From assembly GCA_902728285.1 (NCBI GenBank), contig CACVBU010000638.1, forward strand, positions 186,001 through 250,000: 64,000 nucleotides of DNA, read 5' to 3'. Shown piece by piece: positions 10,168 to 20,695 of this stretch. Both the position numbers and the translations under genes were made by a program. This DNA comes from Clytia hemisphaerica. Its lineage: Eukaryota; Cnidaria; Hydrozoa; Leptothecata; Clytiidae. Position 1 is the first letter of the stretch. The number at the start of each line of letters is the position of its first letter. The notes beneath the pieces are model-generated. The model ran no database searches. It was not told the DNA's origin and saw nothing but the letters and a program-made list of their open reading frames with translations.

Positions 10168-10445
10168 AACACCTCCGTATCACACACCCGGTGGAATATC
10201 TACCCACTGGGAAAATCAACCACAATCGTCCCCCCTAAGAAATACCGACGAATTTCATTGTTAGAAAATTCTACTTAATTCTCATCCCCGATGAAATGAT
10301 TTTAAGAATTGTCACCGCATCTTTGATCTGTAATGTAAACAATGAAGTAGAAAATGTCACCCCTTTCCAATCGACATTCAGTACTTTCATTTTATCCTTA
10401 CTTACTAGCTTAAATATTGCAACCGGTTCACTGAGACAGGGGTGT
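10168..10445. repeat. CCCACTGG-array MITE
   Basis: Left ACACCTCCGTATCACACACC, right CACTGAGACAGGGGTGT. Separated by about 60 bp from the preceding copy of the same family. Confidence 0.6.
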
Positions 10446-10540
10446 ATCAAATATCTTACACCCAACACCAAATCTACGTACTTTATCTTTACCTTATCTT
10501 AAGATCAAGATTTGAAGATTAAAAGGGTGCAGGTCTAAAT

Positions 10541-11225
10541 TCAGGACGCAGTAGTGTAATGGTTATCAATCTTGACTGCCGTCTACAATCACGGTCATAA
10601 ATATTTTGGAAAAAAAGGGAAATTCTCACGAATTTTCAAAACCACAAACGATTTGGAAGTGCTCTAAGTTAGGTTGGAAGAGTAGAGTTTTACTTTGAGT
10701 TTTAACGCTAGACTTAAGACGACCTTAAGATCGAGGACCCAAAAGTTCAATAATGGTCCAAATATAGCTCGGAAGTCTAAAAACCCGTGCCAAATCGAAA
10801 TATCCGAATATTTCTCGCCCGAAATCCAAATCTCGAAAAACGAGGAAATAAGCTAAATTCTCAATAGATTTTGACCATAAATGTAGGAGATCGGGATTCG
10901 ATTCCCATTAGGTACTGTGATTCACAAGTGAATGTACCATCCCTCCGAGCCAATCAATGTCATGTGAGGGGAATTAAGTAGACATAAGCTCAAGAAACCT
11001 ATCGGTGACTGTGCGATCGATTTCACAATACACCAAGGATGAGTTGAGAATTCACTGTTCCCTAGTGGTTCGCACCAGACTAATACACTTGATCCGAATA
11101 ACTGTGTGTCAGTGTCTCGCAAGCTGGCAGGCACTATAAACTACAGCATAGACGGTACTAACAAGACGACTCCAAGACCACTCAATAACGAACCGGACAT
11201 CCCCTGTAAGGAGAAGCGTGTCATC
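10541..11225 (+). repeat. tRNA-derived SINE (family 2) with A and B boxes about 300 bp apart
   Basis: Begins with a tRNA-like A-box region (GCAGTAGTGTAATGGTTAT). The B-box-like GGATTCGATTCCC lies about 300 bp downstream at about 10893, followed by a body (GTGATTCACAAGTGAATG.., TGTCATGTGAGGGGAATT) that matches the intact copy at 35962-36336. The separating segment 10575-10760 is itself a repeat, present inverted at 45537-45712. This copy is therefore a SINE interrupted by, or fused with, another element. Confidence 0.6.
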
Positions 11226-11576
11226 ATTCAATCAATCATATATAAAAAAAGTTCTTTTACTATCTAACAGCTTAATTAAATCAAATCCTATTTGACCAGG
11301 ATTATTTGCAACTTCTAAATTAAGTTTTTGCAAGTTTGCAAGTTTGACTTTATTTGCGAAAATCTGTTCCCACAAGCATTTTTTGCATAAATTTTTATTT
11401 TCCGTTTGTACGGTACTATGAAAACTGTGAAACAAAATTTATCTTATGTTAATAAATTCTTGACGATCGCAAAGATTCTGAGAAAATCAAGAAAAAGTAA
11501 AATATTTCTTTATTCATTGTATCCATTTTCTTTACTGTCATGTTCAGCGTAAACCACAGAGTTCCGATCATAGATT

Positions 11577-11805
11577 TATAAAGCCCGAAGGGCTAGATGT
11601 CGTACTTTGGCTGAAAAGTGTGCTGAGGTTAGGTAGGAAATCCTAGCTAGGTCATGTGACGTTACAATAGAATTTCAGCGCTTGACCAATCAGAAGCTTC
11701 GCGGGTTTTCGAAAATAATTGCAGCAATAATTTTTGCGACTTTTTTTGCTTGGAAGAGCTTAAAACACGACATCTAGCCCTTTTGGTTTTACAGAAATCT
11801 GTGGT
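11577..11805. repeat. MITE with AAGCCCGAAGGGCTAGATGTCG ends
   Basis: Inverted ends AAGCCCGAAGGGCTAGATGTC and GACATCTAGCCCTTTTGG, 180 bp apart. A variant of the 2616 family with a different interior. Confidence 0.6.
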
Positions 11806-12711
11806 TCGGATTCCCTCTCGGTAGACCTAATGTCGTCGACACATTATCCTTTTCGTTCAAATCACAAAACCGAAAAATCTTCTAATATAATTTCCAATTG
11901 AACAAACTTTACCGATGGTTGCCAGATACACTTTGACTTCACTATAGGGCAAATCTTTAAACATATATAAAGGTCCAGTGTTTACAAGTTATAACTTGCC
12001 TTTTAAAACCCCTTCAATCTCAGTGAGAGAAATTCTCACCGGGTACTCACCGCAACGAAGAAAAAAGGCGTGGTTTTCAACTACCATTCTTTCTTTACGC
12101 GGTGATAAGATCTGAAATAGCTCCACCAAGAGAACAACAAAACCGATTCTTGCCAAACATAATTTTCTACTTGGAGAATGAATGGTGGGAAGCTATTGAC
12201 TGAAGGTATCTCAAGAGCTGTTTATTTAAAAATATGAAACAAATTTTTAAACAGTACTCCCATTATTACACAACCAAGCTACCAAAAAATGCTCATTTGA
12301 CGTCCATTTAATGTCCAAAAAACTCTACCCTTGTGAGATTAAGTGAGACTGGCCAAGTATATGAAATCTTCATCAACTTATTGTATACATCTCTAAGTGA
12401 GACTGTCCACGGCTTTGAATCTCACTAACTTCATTTTTTCCCAATAACACGCAGACGCCTTTCTTCTCACAACATTCCGAGTCTCCTTACTAAAACATGT
12501 TTCTATTTGGAAGAGAAAGACTAATTTAAGGTTCCAAACTTTCTTGAAGGGGCGTTTTTTGTGGTTTCTAAATTTTCTCAAGGTTTTAATAAACGTTGTC
12601 TTTCTATATTTAGTTTTACAGGAAAACACTACTTTTATTGTTCCAACCAGCCTGCTTTCCAGAAAAATTCTCTCTGCTTGTGAAAAAATGTGAGGGCAGA
12701 CCATTGAGTTT
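11806..12711. other. No gene or repeat recognised
   Basis: A 103-codon minus-strand ORF at 12393-12704 has no recognisable domain and atypical composition, so I do not call it. Otherwise AT-rich sequence. Confidence 0.35.
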
Positions 12712-12712
12712 C

Positions 12713-12993
12713 AAGCCCGAAGGGCTAGAGGTCAATCTCTAACCTTTCCCAGGCAAGAAAAAGTGAAGCCTTAAAATATGCGCCGTATTTTTTATGACGG
12801 ATTGAATCTAGCAATTCCTTTGTTTTCGAGTGATATATTTTTCGAAATTAAGCGGTAAATTTTAGTTTCAATCTGTCATTTGTGTAAAAACCAGGCGGGT
12901 CACTCAAGGCCGCGCAACTTTGGTAGGATTTGTTGGCTTCAAATCCTACCAAAGAGATTGACTTCTAGCCCTTCGGGCTTATACTTCATTGGG
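12713..12993. repeat. MITE with AAGCCCGAAGGGCTAGA termini
   Basis: Inverted ends TTTCAAGCCCGAAGGGCTAG and CTAGCCCTTCGGGCTTATAC. The interior shares TTTCCCAGGCAAGAAAAAGT and the CAGGCGGGTC..CGCGCAACTTTGGTAGG block (inverted) with the copy at 2616. Confidence 0.7.
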
Positions 12994-13499
12994 GCAGACA
13001 TGTACTTGCGTAACAACTTTTTCAAATTTTGATGGGCATATTGACAGACTTAGTATGTTCTGTTTAATAAACAGGTTGTCAAACATATGACGACTTAAAG
13101 GAGATCTCCAAATATTTTAAGATTTACATTATAGCTCTTTTTGTTATCTGATAAACATTTTCACCAATAAAAATTGACCGTTTTGATAAAAACTCAGTAT
13201 GTATTTTACACAAAGTCTCGTGCATATGATATGATGCTTTGATGGGAAAAGAACTTGAGGGGGGGGCAAGGTTTCTGATTTCCAAAATACTAAATTTTTT
13301 ATTATTTTCGTCATCTTGCCTAAATGACGCAAAAAATTGTTTTACGAGCATAGATACCAAAATACTTGAGCATAAACTTCTCATTACCGAAATTCCGAAG
13401 TAAAAATGGATCGATTTCTGATACCGAAGCAATTTCAGAACTCCGAAACGCCGAAAGAGAATTATATCATTTTTCGAAATTCGAAGTAAAAAAGCTCGA

Positions 13500-13680
13500 T
13501 AAAAGCTCCTTAATACTAAAACATCGTACGCCCCACCCACACCTTGCATCATGTGAAAACATTGAGCTCACCCAAGTCAACCCATGCCATATGAGGGGAG
13601 TTGAAAAGTCAGTTAAGGGTTGCCGACAGGGCACTTGCTCACATTGCCAAAATGGGCTCAATAGTCCGCCGTAGCTAAAC
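13500..13680 (+). repeat. Family-2 SINE tail fragment
   Basis: Contains GTCAACCCATGCCATATGAGGGGAGTTG, the same core found in the 10541 and 35962 copies. No tRNA-like head. Overlapping ORFs on both strands are by-products of the repeat. Confidence 0.5.
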
Positions 13681-13707
13681 CACCAGATTAATAAAGAGAT
13701 GTTACTG

Positions 13708-13955
13708 GGGAGGACAGTAGTGCAGTGGTAGAGCATCCGGCTACGGTTCGCAAGGTTGTGGGCTCATCCCCCAGCCGGGTCATACCAAACATTCCCATAA
13801 ATGGTACTTGATGCCTCTCTGCTTTATGTTCAGCAATTAAGAGAAGTGGAGCAATCCAGGGAGAAAGAGTGGCCTTCGGGTAGATAGCTATCGAAAGAGG
13901 AGCCTTCGGGTTGCATCCGACTGCGGTTGCAGACTTTTTTACTTTAATTACTGGG
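13708..13955 (+). repeat. tRNA-derived SINE, family 1
   Basis: tRNA-like head with A-box TAGTGCAGTGGTAGAGC at 13718 and a degenerate B-box (GTGGGCTCATCCC). The body has GGTCATACCAAACATTCCC, AGCAATTAAGAGAAG and GGTAGATAGCTATCGAAAG. A second copy lies in reverse at 26112-26372 and a 3' fragment at 33599-33650. Confidence 0.7.
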
Positions 13956-14213
13956 GTGGAACCAATAAAAACATCAAACATTTTGATGACCCGGTATACT
14001 GCGAATCTCACTGATTCCCTCATTTGGACTTGATATTTTTCTATGAATTTGAGCTAATTTCTAAGGCCAATTCCTTTTCTAAAACCTCGTGGAAATATAC
14101 CTTTAATTTGGATCTCTCTCTAGTTCGAACAAGTTTGGTTTCCCGTTTCAGTTCGAATTAGTGTGACATTGATAATACCTGGAAAGGCTCCTAAGTTGAT
14201 TGATTTACATACT

Positions 14214-14470
14214 ACTACTGACCTTTACATATCCCTGGACCAAGTTATATCCGCCATCTTTGATCAAAGTTTTTTTAAAAGTTGGTACCCACAAAGAAGC
14301 CATTGTAGTGTTTGAAACTTTGCCTAACGACAAACGGCGCTACATCATTAGTGTACAAGCGAAACTAGATCTAGCGCCCTTTCCGCGGGTACCAATTTCA
14401 AAAAACTCCGATCATAATATTTTGCTTGGCATTGAGTAACTTGGTTCAGGGATATATAAAGGTCAGTGTA
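14214..14470. repeat. MITE with ACTGACCTTTA(C/T)ATATCCCTG termini
   Basis: Left TACTGACCTTTACATATCCC, right GGGATATATAAAGGTCAGTG, inverted over about 35 bp. An internal pair GTTGGTACCC/GGGTACCAAT is also inverted. The plus-strand ORF covering it is a shadow of the repeat. Confidence 0.6.
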
Positions 14471-14630
14471 TACTACAAACGTGCCACCTACTACCACAGT
14501 CACATACCATTATTCTCGACTCTTAACAAAAATCGTATCGCTTCATCCTTTTGAGCGGACTAAATCAAAGCTGATACACGTTCACACACCCCTTTTCTAT
14601 ATCGATCCAAAACTAATTCTATTGGATAAA

Positions 14631-14704
14631 AAGAGAATAGCGCAGTTGGGAGAGCAATCGTCCGGCAAGCGAGAGGTCGTGGGTTCAATTCCCATTCGAT
14701 TCGT
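14631..14704 (+). tRNA. tRNA-like sequence, probably a pseudogene or SINE head
   Basis: A-box TAGCGCAGTTGG at 14638 and a perfect B-box GGTTCAATTCC at 14682, with a T-stem that pairs (GTGGG/CCCAT). The would-be anticodon loop CCGGCAA has C instead of U at position 33 (anticodon GGC, Ala, if read). The acceptor ends (AAGAGAA versus TCGATTC) pair at only a few positions. A functional tRNA is unlikely. Confidence 0.4.
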
Positions 14705-14854
14705 TACCTTTGAGAAAACTGGGAAGTACATTAGTGCAGGATCCGTTGATTCATTAAAAAGAGAATATTATCATTTTTTAACCAATGGAATTGTTTCATT
14801 TTACTTCGAAAATATAACGAACCGTAAAGCGTAGACGCCGTCTAGCTTTGGAGA

Positions 14855-15030
14855 TTAAGTCCCGAACGGTTAGAGAGAACATTTTTAACCTTTCACAAGT
14901 AAGAAAAAGATAGCCTATACTAGACGTCACCTGCGTTCTTTCTACGCAATTAAATGAAAAATCCCAGTTTGGTGAGGTGTTCGCTAGTTTCCATACAAGA
15001 AATTTCTCTCTATCCTTCGGGCTTTAAAGT
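14855..15030. repeat. Short MITE of the AAGCCCGAA family
   Basis: Starts AAGTCCCGAACGGTTAGAGAG and ends CTCTATCCTTCGGGCTTTAA inverted. Keeps the AACCTTTCACAAGTAAGAAAAAG block. Confidence 0.55.
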
Positions 15031-16429
15031 CGATACATAATAAATAGTAATAACGCATATTTTAAGTGGCTGGCTTCGAAAGATTCTAAAGCTTTTAGAC
15101 AGCTCAAGAATTGTTTCCACCAAGGGCCACTATGAACAGAACAAGAACAGTAACAAAAAGGAACAGGAAAATTGGAAAATCTCGTCGTGCTACAACTCAC
15201 GTGTAGGTATTATATTAAAACATGGAGGTATAAAGAAACAGGAGAAGTATGCTATTGTAACCATGCTCGCCCTACGATTAAAAAAATTACGAGGTATGCA
15301 TGCTCATAATCTCATATATCGTGCATTTTTAATGAGCTCTTTTTTTGATAGGTGAAATCTTATTGGCTAACTTAAGTGTTGGAAATGAGATGAGACGAGA
15401 TTCATTGTTTCTGACATTGGTGTAAGAAAATATTTGGACTAAAAAAGGGCCTGTATACTTTGCAATCCTTCATCAAATGACAAGATTTTTCGATCAACAT
15501 TTTCTTCAAGGTGAACCCTATTGCTTAATACTTTCCTCCAAAATTCTCCAGCGACTTTTTGCCTACAAATTGGGTCTGAAATTGTGTGTGCTTATAAAGA
15601 ACTTTTTATTTTCTGGCTAGAGAAAATATCTTTTCAAAACAAAATTTAATGGATGCCAAAATTGAACGCAAACTTATTTCGTGGAGCTAAATTTTATTTT
15701 ATCCTCGTATATTAGAAGGCTAGAAATCTTCGATGCTGATAGTAAGAATGTTCAGAACAGACTTGAGTTCTACTAAAAAGTCGTATTTCATCGGGCGAGC
15801 CTAGAATTTCTTTTGATTTATTACATAAAAGAAATCAAAAGACTTTAACGACCAATTACCGACAAATTCATCTCCTGTCTTTCTTTATACCTCTATGATT
15901 AAAATGAAATAATCTATTGCCTTCTAGTTTTCCTGATAAGATAACCGACTTCGTTTTGGTTCCCTTAAAAACAATCAAGCACGTCCCCCTTTACCATAAA
16001 TAAGGGGTTATGAAAAATAATCTTCAACTGAACTAACTTCAAATTAAAATCTTTATTTGATCGATCGTCTTTTTCCGTGCTTTTGAATGAGTTTAACAGA
16101 AGACTTTGGACCGCATATGAAAAGTAAATCAGAATATTAGAAGATTTATCAAAAAATCACAAAAATAAAAATATCTAAAAGGAATGGATTAAAGTTTGAT
16201 CCAAACTTAAATGAGAACTATTGTTTTCTTGTCGCCATAATTCATTTTAAGTCCAAATCTGTTAAGTTAATAAAATTTAAAAATCTCATTACTTTAAAGT
16301 CTTCACGATTTGTTTTATTATCTCAAAAAACAATTTTCTTATCATTGAAAAATCTTTATGAAAATATTATGACCGCAAGAGATTGTACGTTATTGGATAA
16401 AACATAGGTACCTGTCAGGGCATGTCAAA
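15031..16429. other. No gene or repeat recognised
   Basis: AT-rich sequence without ORFs of note on either strand and without inverted ends that I could pair. Confidence 0.35.
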
Positions 16430-16712
16430 ACACTCCATTCTCGCAGACCCCCTGGGACCTCTTCCCACTTGAAAAACTGGCAAAAATATCGTCCCCAGTG
16501 GAAAATTATTTTGGTCCCCGCTGACAATAATCAGATAAGCAAATCATGCAAAATATTGTGCTATTTTTTCCATCCCTATTGAATTTTCTGGCTTGAAAAC
16601 AATATAATTCAAATGCTCCACCATAAAAAAAAGGAATATTAATTCCCATTGAGTTTTGGTCCGTTATTTTTACCCCTACCGGCTGATCTTACTAGGTCTG
16701 TGAGGGCTGTGT
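16430..16712. repeat. CCCACTGG-array MITE, diverged
   Basis: Left ACACTCCATTCTCGCAGACC, right AGGTCTGTGAGGGCTGTGT. The interior resembles the 7109 copy (TCGTCCCCAGTGGAAAATTAT, GATCAGATAAGCAAA). A further fragment in reverse lies around 16812-16990. Confidence 0.6.
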
Positions 16713-17518
16713 CGAAGCCCAGTACATTTTTTTAAATCAGCATTCTAAAACATAATATTATCATCACATATTCATTCGGTACCGTAGATACCGACATATA
16801 TTACATATAGCAATGGGGATAGAAACTCTATTGTTCCAGACTGTGAAATATCCAGTGGGGATGGTTTTGGAGTGCAATTTTTGACATTGAATTTCTAATG
16901 GAGATGAAATGTCTTTTCCAACGACGTGATATCGTTCCATTCCGATCAGCGTACCAGTCTACCCTCGAAGGGATGAAAACATTTTCCTCACATTTTCTGA
17001 ACATTTCAAACTTAAAATCAGAAATTTTATTCAATATTAAGCCGAAGTTTTTTTTGTTTATATTAGACTTTGCATAGTTAAAATTCCGATCAATTTTCTC
17101 GCTAACTATTTTATAACTCAAGAATACGCTAGTTCAGTCACGCAATGCAATGCAATCAACATTAGAAATTTAGAACTTCTACTGACTTTTTGGGCAGACT
17201 TTGTGATTCGTGTGTTGTAGTTTTTATGAAGTAAAACTCGGAATACCGAACAAATTTCCATCAATTTACCGTCACCGGCAGTGTTTTGAATACCGAGATA
17301 TCGTATACGGAGGCTTGAAATCGTCGCTATCGCTTATCTAGATTGATTTCATGTTCCATGCAAAGTTTCTTGATAAGGGACACAGAAATATTTACCTAAT
17401 TTCAAAATTTGCCTCCCTAGTTTGCTCAAATTTTGGTTGACCCATCACCCTACTGTCAGTTGTATATCCCACTCACATTTACGCAAATCATAGAAAACCA
17501 CACATCCTTTCCAATCGC

Positions 17519-17733
17519 GTCTTATACACCTTTTCGATCGTAACCACAAATTGCTGCGCGGTCATCTTTTGTCCGTTTTACCGCCCTAAAACCGTTCCAG
17601 TCTTTTTTTCGCACCTATAGACAATAGAAAAAGGTGTAAAAAAAAGGATTGGATCGGGTTTAGGGGGATGATTAGATATTAAAGTGGCACGTGCCTGACC
17701 GCGTGACTACGGTCGAAAAAGTGTATTTAAAAC
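17519..17733. repeat. Probable MITE with imperfect inverted ends
   Basis: Left TTATACACCTTTTCGATCGTAACCACAA, right GTGACTACGGTCGAAAAAGTGTATTTAA, inverted with mismatches. Internal AGAAAAAGGTGTAAAAAAAAGG repeats the terminal word. Confidence 0.4.
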
Positions 17734-17739
17734 CACAAA

Positions 17740-18460
17740 CCATCCCATAAAATCATAAATGGAATATTCCAGGAAAATAAATCAATTAAAGAAATCCGAC
17801 TCAATAATATAGAAAGCTCTATATAAATAAAATCCTTTAAAAAATAAAATCAAAAATAATGTTGACAGGCTAACCGACTTGTCCAATATGAGAAAGAATG
17901 AGAATAGTCAAGTGTCGTCTATACAGGTCTTATAGTAGAGATTATGAGCTATCATTGAAAGATGGAGGGATTATAGACACCGCTATGCTCTAATAATCAT
18001 GACTTCAAAGCTTTACATCCTACCGAGCGCTCAATTCATAGCTTAAAACAAAATGGCAAAAAAAGTAAAAAGAAAAATCACTGATATCTTTTCATGCTAA
18101 AAAAACCGCGATAAAGCTTTACAGCTTTATCAAACAATTAATTTGGAAAAACATCTTTGGGGAAGATTTTCATAAGTTAAAGCACCAATAAAATTAACAC
18201 CTTTATAGCACTGAGCACCCTTCTTCGCAGAGCTCACCTCTTAAATTGAAAATACTGTAGTCTGTATGACAGATTTGATATATCACTCTCCATAAAGAAA
18301 AACTGTTACATTTATTTAGCTTTCTTTATCAAATCTATATTAATATATACGAACAAAAAGTACCGCCTTAAAAAGGAAGAGACACGCGCTGAAAATCATT
18401 AGAGCTAAGATCTACGTTCAACCTTTACAGCAATTTCTGTCATCCCAGTTTGCTAATACA
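17740..18460. other. No gene or repeat recognised
   Basis: AT-rich sequence. Only a small inverted pair at about 18113 (AAAGCTTTACAGCTTTATC) is visible. Confidence 0.35.
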
Positions 18461-18461
18461 C

Positions 18462-18713
18462 GTTTTTTTAATAAGAACGTCAAAAAATTTCGAAGCCTTC
18501 GGATGTTCTTAGTTTTTTGGATTTGAAGCCTAAAAATGTTCTTAAAACGTTCTTATTTTCAGCATTTTTTGAGCATTTTGATGTAATTTTTAAGAAAATG
18601 CATGTTTTTAAGTCTCCAAAGCCTTAGAATGTTCTTAGAATGTTCTTAAACTTTTGGGCCTCGAAGCCTTATGTTCTTATATAGTTTGTTCTTATAAAAA
18701 AAAAAACGTGTAT
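18462..18713. repeat. AAGAACAT-array MITE, near full length
   Basis: Inverted ends ACACGTTTTTTTAATAAGAACG and TTCTTATAAAAAAAAAAACGTG. The interior carries GAAGCCTTCGGATGTTCTTA, AATGTTCTTAAAACGTTCTTA and AAGCCTTAGAATGTTCTTAG in array. Confidence 0.7.
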
Positions 18714-18772
18714 GTAATTTCAAAGATCCCCACAACGTGAAAAGGCGTGTTATGATTTCCTTCCTAATATTT

Positions 18773-19307
18773 GAAACAAAATTTGAAAAACATTTTTAAC
18801 TGAACCTCAATCTATGTTTTCTTAAAGGTTTTGTTTTTACATATGTGTTCCTGTTTCATATCAGACACATATTTTATATCAGGACGGTGTCTGCCTTTTG
18901 GAAGCATGGGGTCCTTCGAACACTAGAAAATACCTACCGACTATAAAAGAATCGATATCTTAGGTTTAAATCTAGTTTAGAAATCTAGCTGTAAAACTGT
19001 TTTGAGCTCATAACCAGCTGCTTTCATTTGAAGGTTTTGCTTTTAAATAAGAATGATATCGTTTGCTTACTCATCAATTTTAATTTTCAAGCTTTTTCAC
19101 ATTGGATTGACATGGATGTGGAGCAAGATTAGTTAAAAAAAGGAAAATAAAATATTTTTTTGCTTACACCAGTATAATAATACAATAGGCAGACACCGTC
19201 CTGATATAAAATATGTGTCTGATATGAAACGGGAACACTTAAGTAGAAATAAAACAAAACCTATATAGATTGAGGTTCAGTTAAAAATGTTTTGAAAATT
19301 TTGTCCC
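18773..19307. repeat. Element with about 130-bp terminal inverted repeats
   Basis: The left arm (AACATTTTTAACTGAACCTC .. TATCAGACACATATTTTATATCAGGACGGTGTCTGCC) recurs inverted at 19190-19307. The loop of about 290 bp is non-coding. The long arms can fold into one hairpin. Confidence 0.8.
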
Positions 19308-19772
19308 TTCAGCTCAGAAAATACCAGCCTTAAAGTCTATTACTCTCAATAACTCGAACAAACTTAAAACACAAATAGAAGTTTTTTATAAGAAACATAG
19401 ATCTAAAAAAATCAAAAATTTAGGGTAGAGTAGAGAGTAAAAAAAGCACCATAATTTTGCCCTAAAAATAAGAACAAGATACGAACAATTTGAATCTCAA
19501 AGTGTAAAGAAAATGAAAAAAGCTTTCACAAAAAAGAGTTTTATCGAGACAAGTTTTTTCCATGAAAGAGCCTATCAAGCACAATATTTTGCAAAAAGAA
19601 TCTGACCTTTATAGCTATAAATTTTCAGTAAAGTACTCTACCCAACCAGACGAAGCTTAACACCTCCAAAAGCTCCAAAACAAATATTATATCATTTTTT
19701 CTTTATTATAATTCACACTTTGTATGTTACATTTTACAAAGTATTCATTCCAGTAAAGTCGCTAATTTTTAT

Positions 19773-19959
19773 GATACATGTTTTTTTTATAAGAACATCC
19801 AAAATTTTTGAAGCCTTTGAATGTTCTTAACTTTTGGAGTTTTAAGCCTAAAAATGTTCATGTAACATGTTCTTATTTTCACCATTTTTTGAGTATTTTT
19901 GTCCATTTTCCTAAGACATGGGTGTTATTGAGTCTGCAAAGCCTTAAAATAAAAACGTG
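19773..19959. repeat. AAGAACAT-array MITE, internal deletion
   Basis: Left end TACATGTTTTTTTTATAAGAACATCC. The right part is truncated after AAAGCCTTAAAATA and ends AAAAACGTGTA. Confidence 0.6.
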
Positions 19960-20005
19960 TAGAAAATGTGAAAATCTGTAGAGGCTGAACAGGCTTTACC
20001 ATGGT

Positions 20006-20185
20006 AATAGACCTTATCGAAATTTTTAATTGTTTTAAAAAGTGATGCATTGTGGGATTGTTTCGAGTGTATTACAATAGAATTCCCTCGAGGAATTCCT
20101 AAAAGATTTCTATTGTAATACACTCGAAACAATCCCACAATGCATCGCTTTTTTAGAAAAACCAAAAACTCCGATAAGATCTATT
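20006..20185. repeat. Near-perfect hairpin MITE
   Basis: Ends AATAGACCTTATCG and CGATAAGATCTATT. The inner arms (TGATGCATTGTGGGATTG.., 20047-20086) pair with 20113-20152, leaving a small loop with GAATTCCCTCGAGGAATTC, itself a palindrome. The minus-strand 73-codon ORF here is a shadow. Confidence 0.8.
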
Positions 20186-20627
20186 CATCTGATAGTTACA
20201 TCTATGTGTAACTAACTTTACAACCTTAAAACGCTGCAAAGCAAAGAGATTGGGTCGTAAATGGAGGAAGGTATGCCGTCAGCAAAAAAAAAGCGCACTG
20301 GGGCATGTCTCCTCTAACGAAAATTTATGCCGTCATTTAGGAGTTCAGACGTGTGATGTTAATTCTACCTTGTGGACGCTAACAGTCTCCTCGCGATTTT
20401 GATAGGTGTATCTTACAAACAATTGCATTTTTAAATAGAGTAAGACAGTTCCATATTGTGAATTCTTTGAAATGTTCTCCAGTCGACAAAAGCGTCATAA
20501 CAACGCCCACTTAATATTCATACCGTCAGTTTATAACACCAATACAACGTTATAGACTGACGCCAGATAAATGCTAACCAAACGTTGTGTGCCACGGTGG
20601 GTTATTAACTTCTCCTGTTGATAAAAA

Positions 20628-20695
20628 TCAAAGAAGCTTCCAAGAAACCAAGCAGATTCCCAGTGCAGTGATGGCTACCATGTTTGAAACCATAT
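20628..20695 (-). other. Last exon of the NIDO gene: hydrophobic C-terminal anchor
   Basis: Acceptor TTTTTCAG, 22 codons and stop TGA at 20628-20630. It encodes a hydrophobic stretch ([12 protein letters not shown]) and ends SWKLL with no cytoplasmic tail. Small residues just before it (Asp, Ser, Asn) could serve as a GPI attachment site; a single-pass anchor is the alternative. The exon was found by matching phase 1 and hydropathy, so it is the least certain exon of the gene. Confidence 0.65.

Noticed and set aside
12393-12704. 103-codon minus-strand ORF
   Set aside because: No domain or family resemblance, and the stretch lacks other gene signals.
13124-13552. 142-codon minus-strand ORF and overlapping frames on both strands
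   Set aside because: Low-complexity AT-rich translation overlapping a SINE tail; opposing frames are equally open.
16828-17121. 97-codon minus-strand ORF
   Set aside because: Its C-terminal part lies in a CCCACTGG-type MITE fragment and the rest has no family signal.
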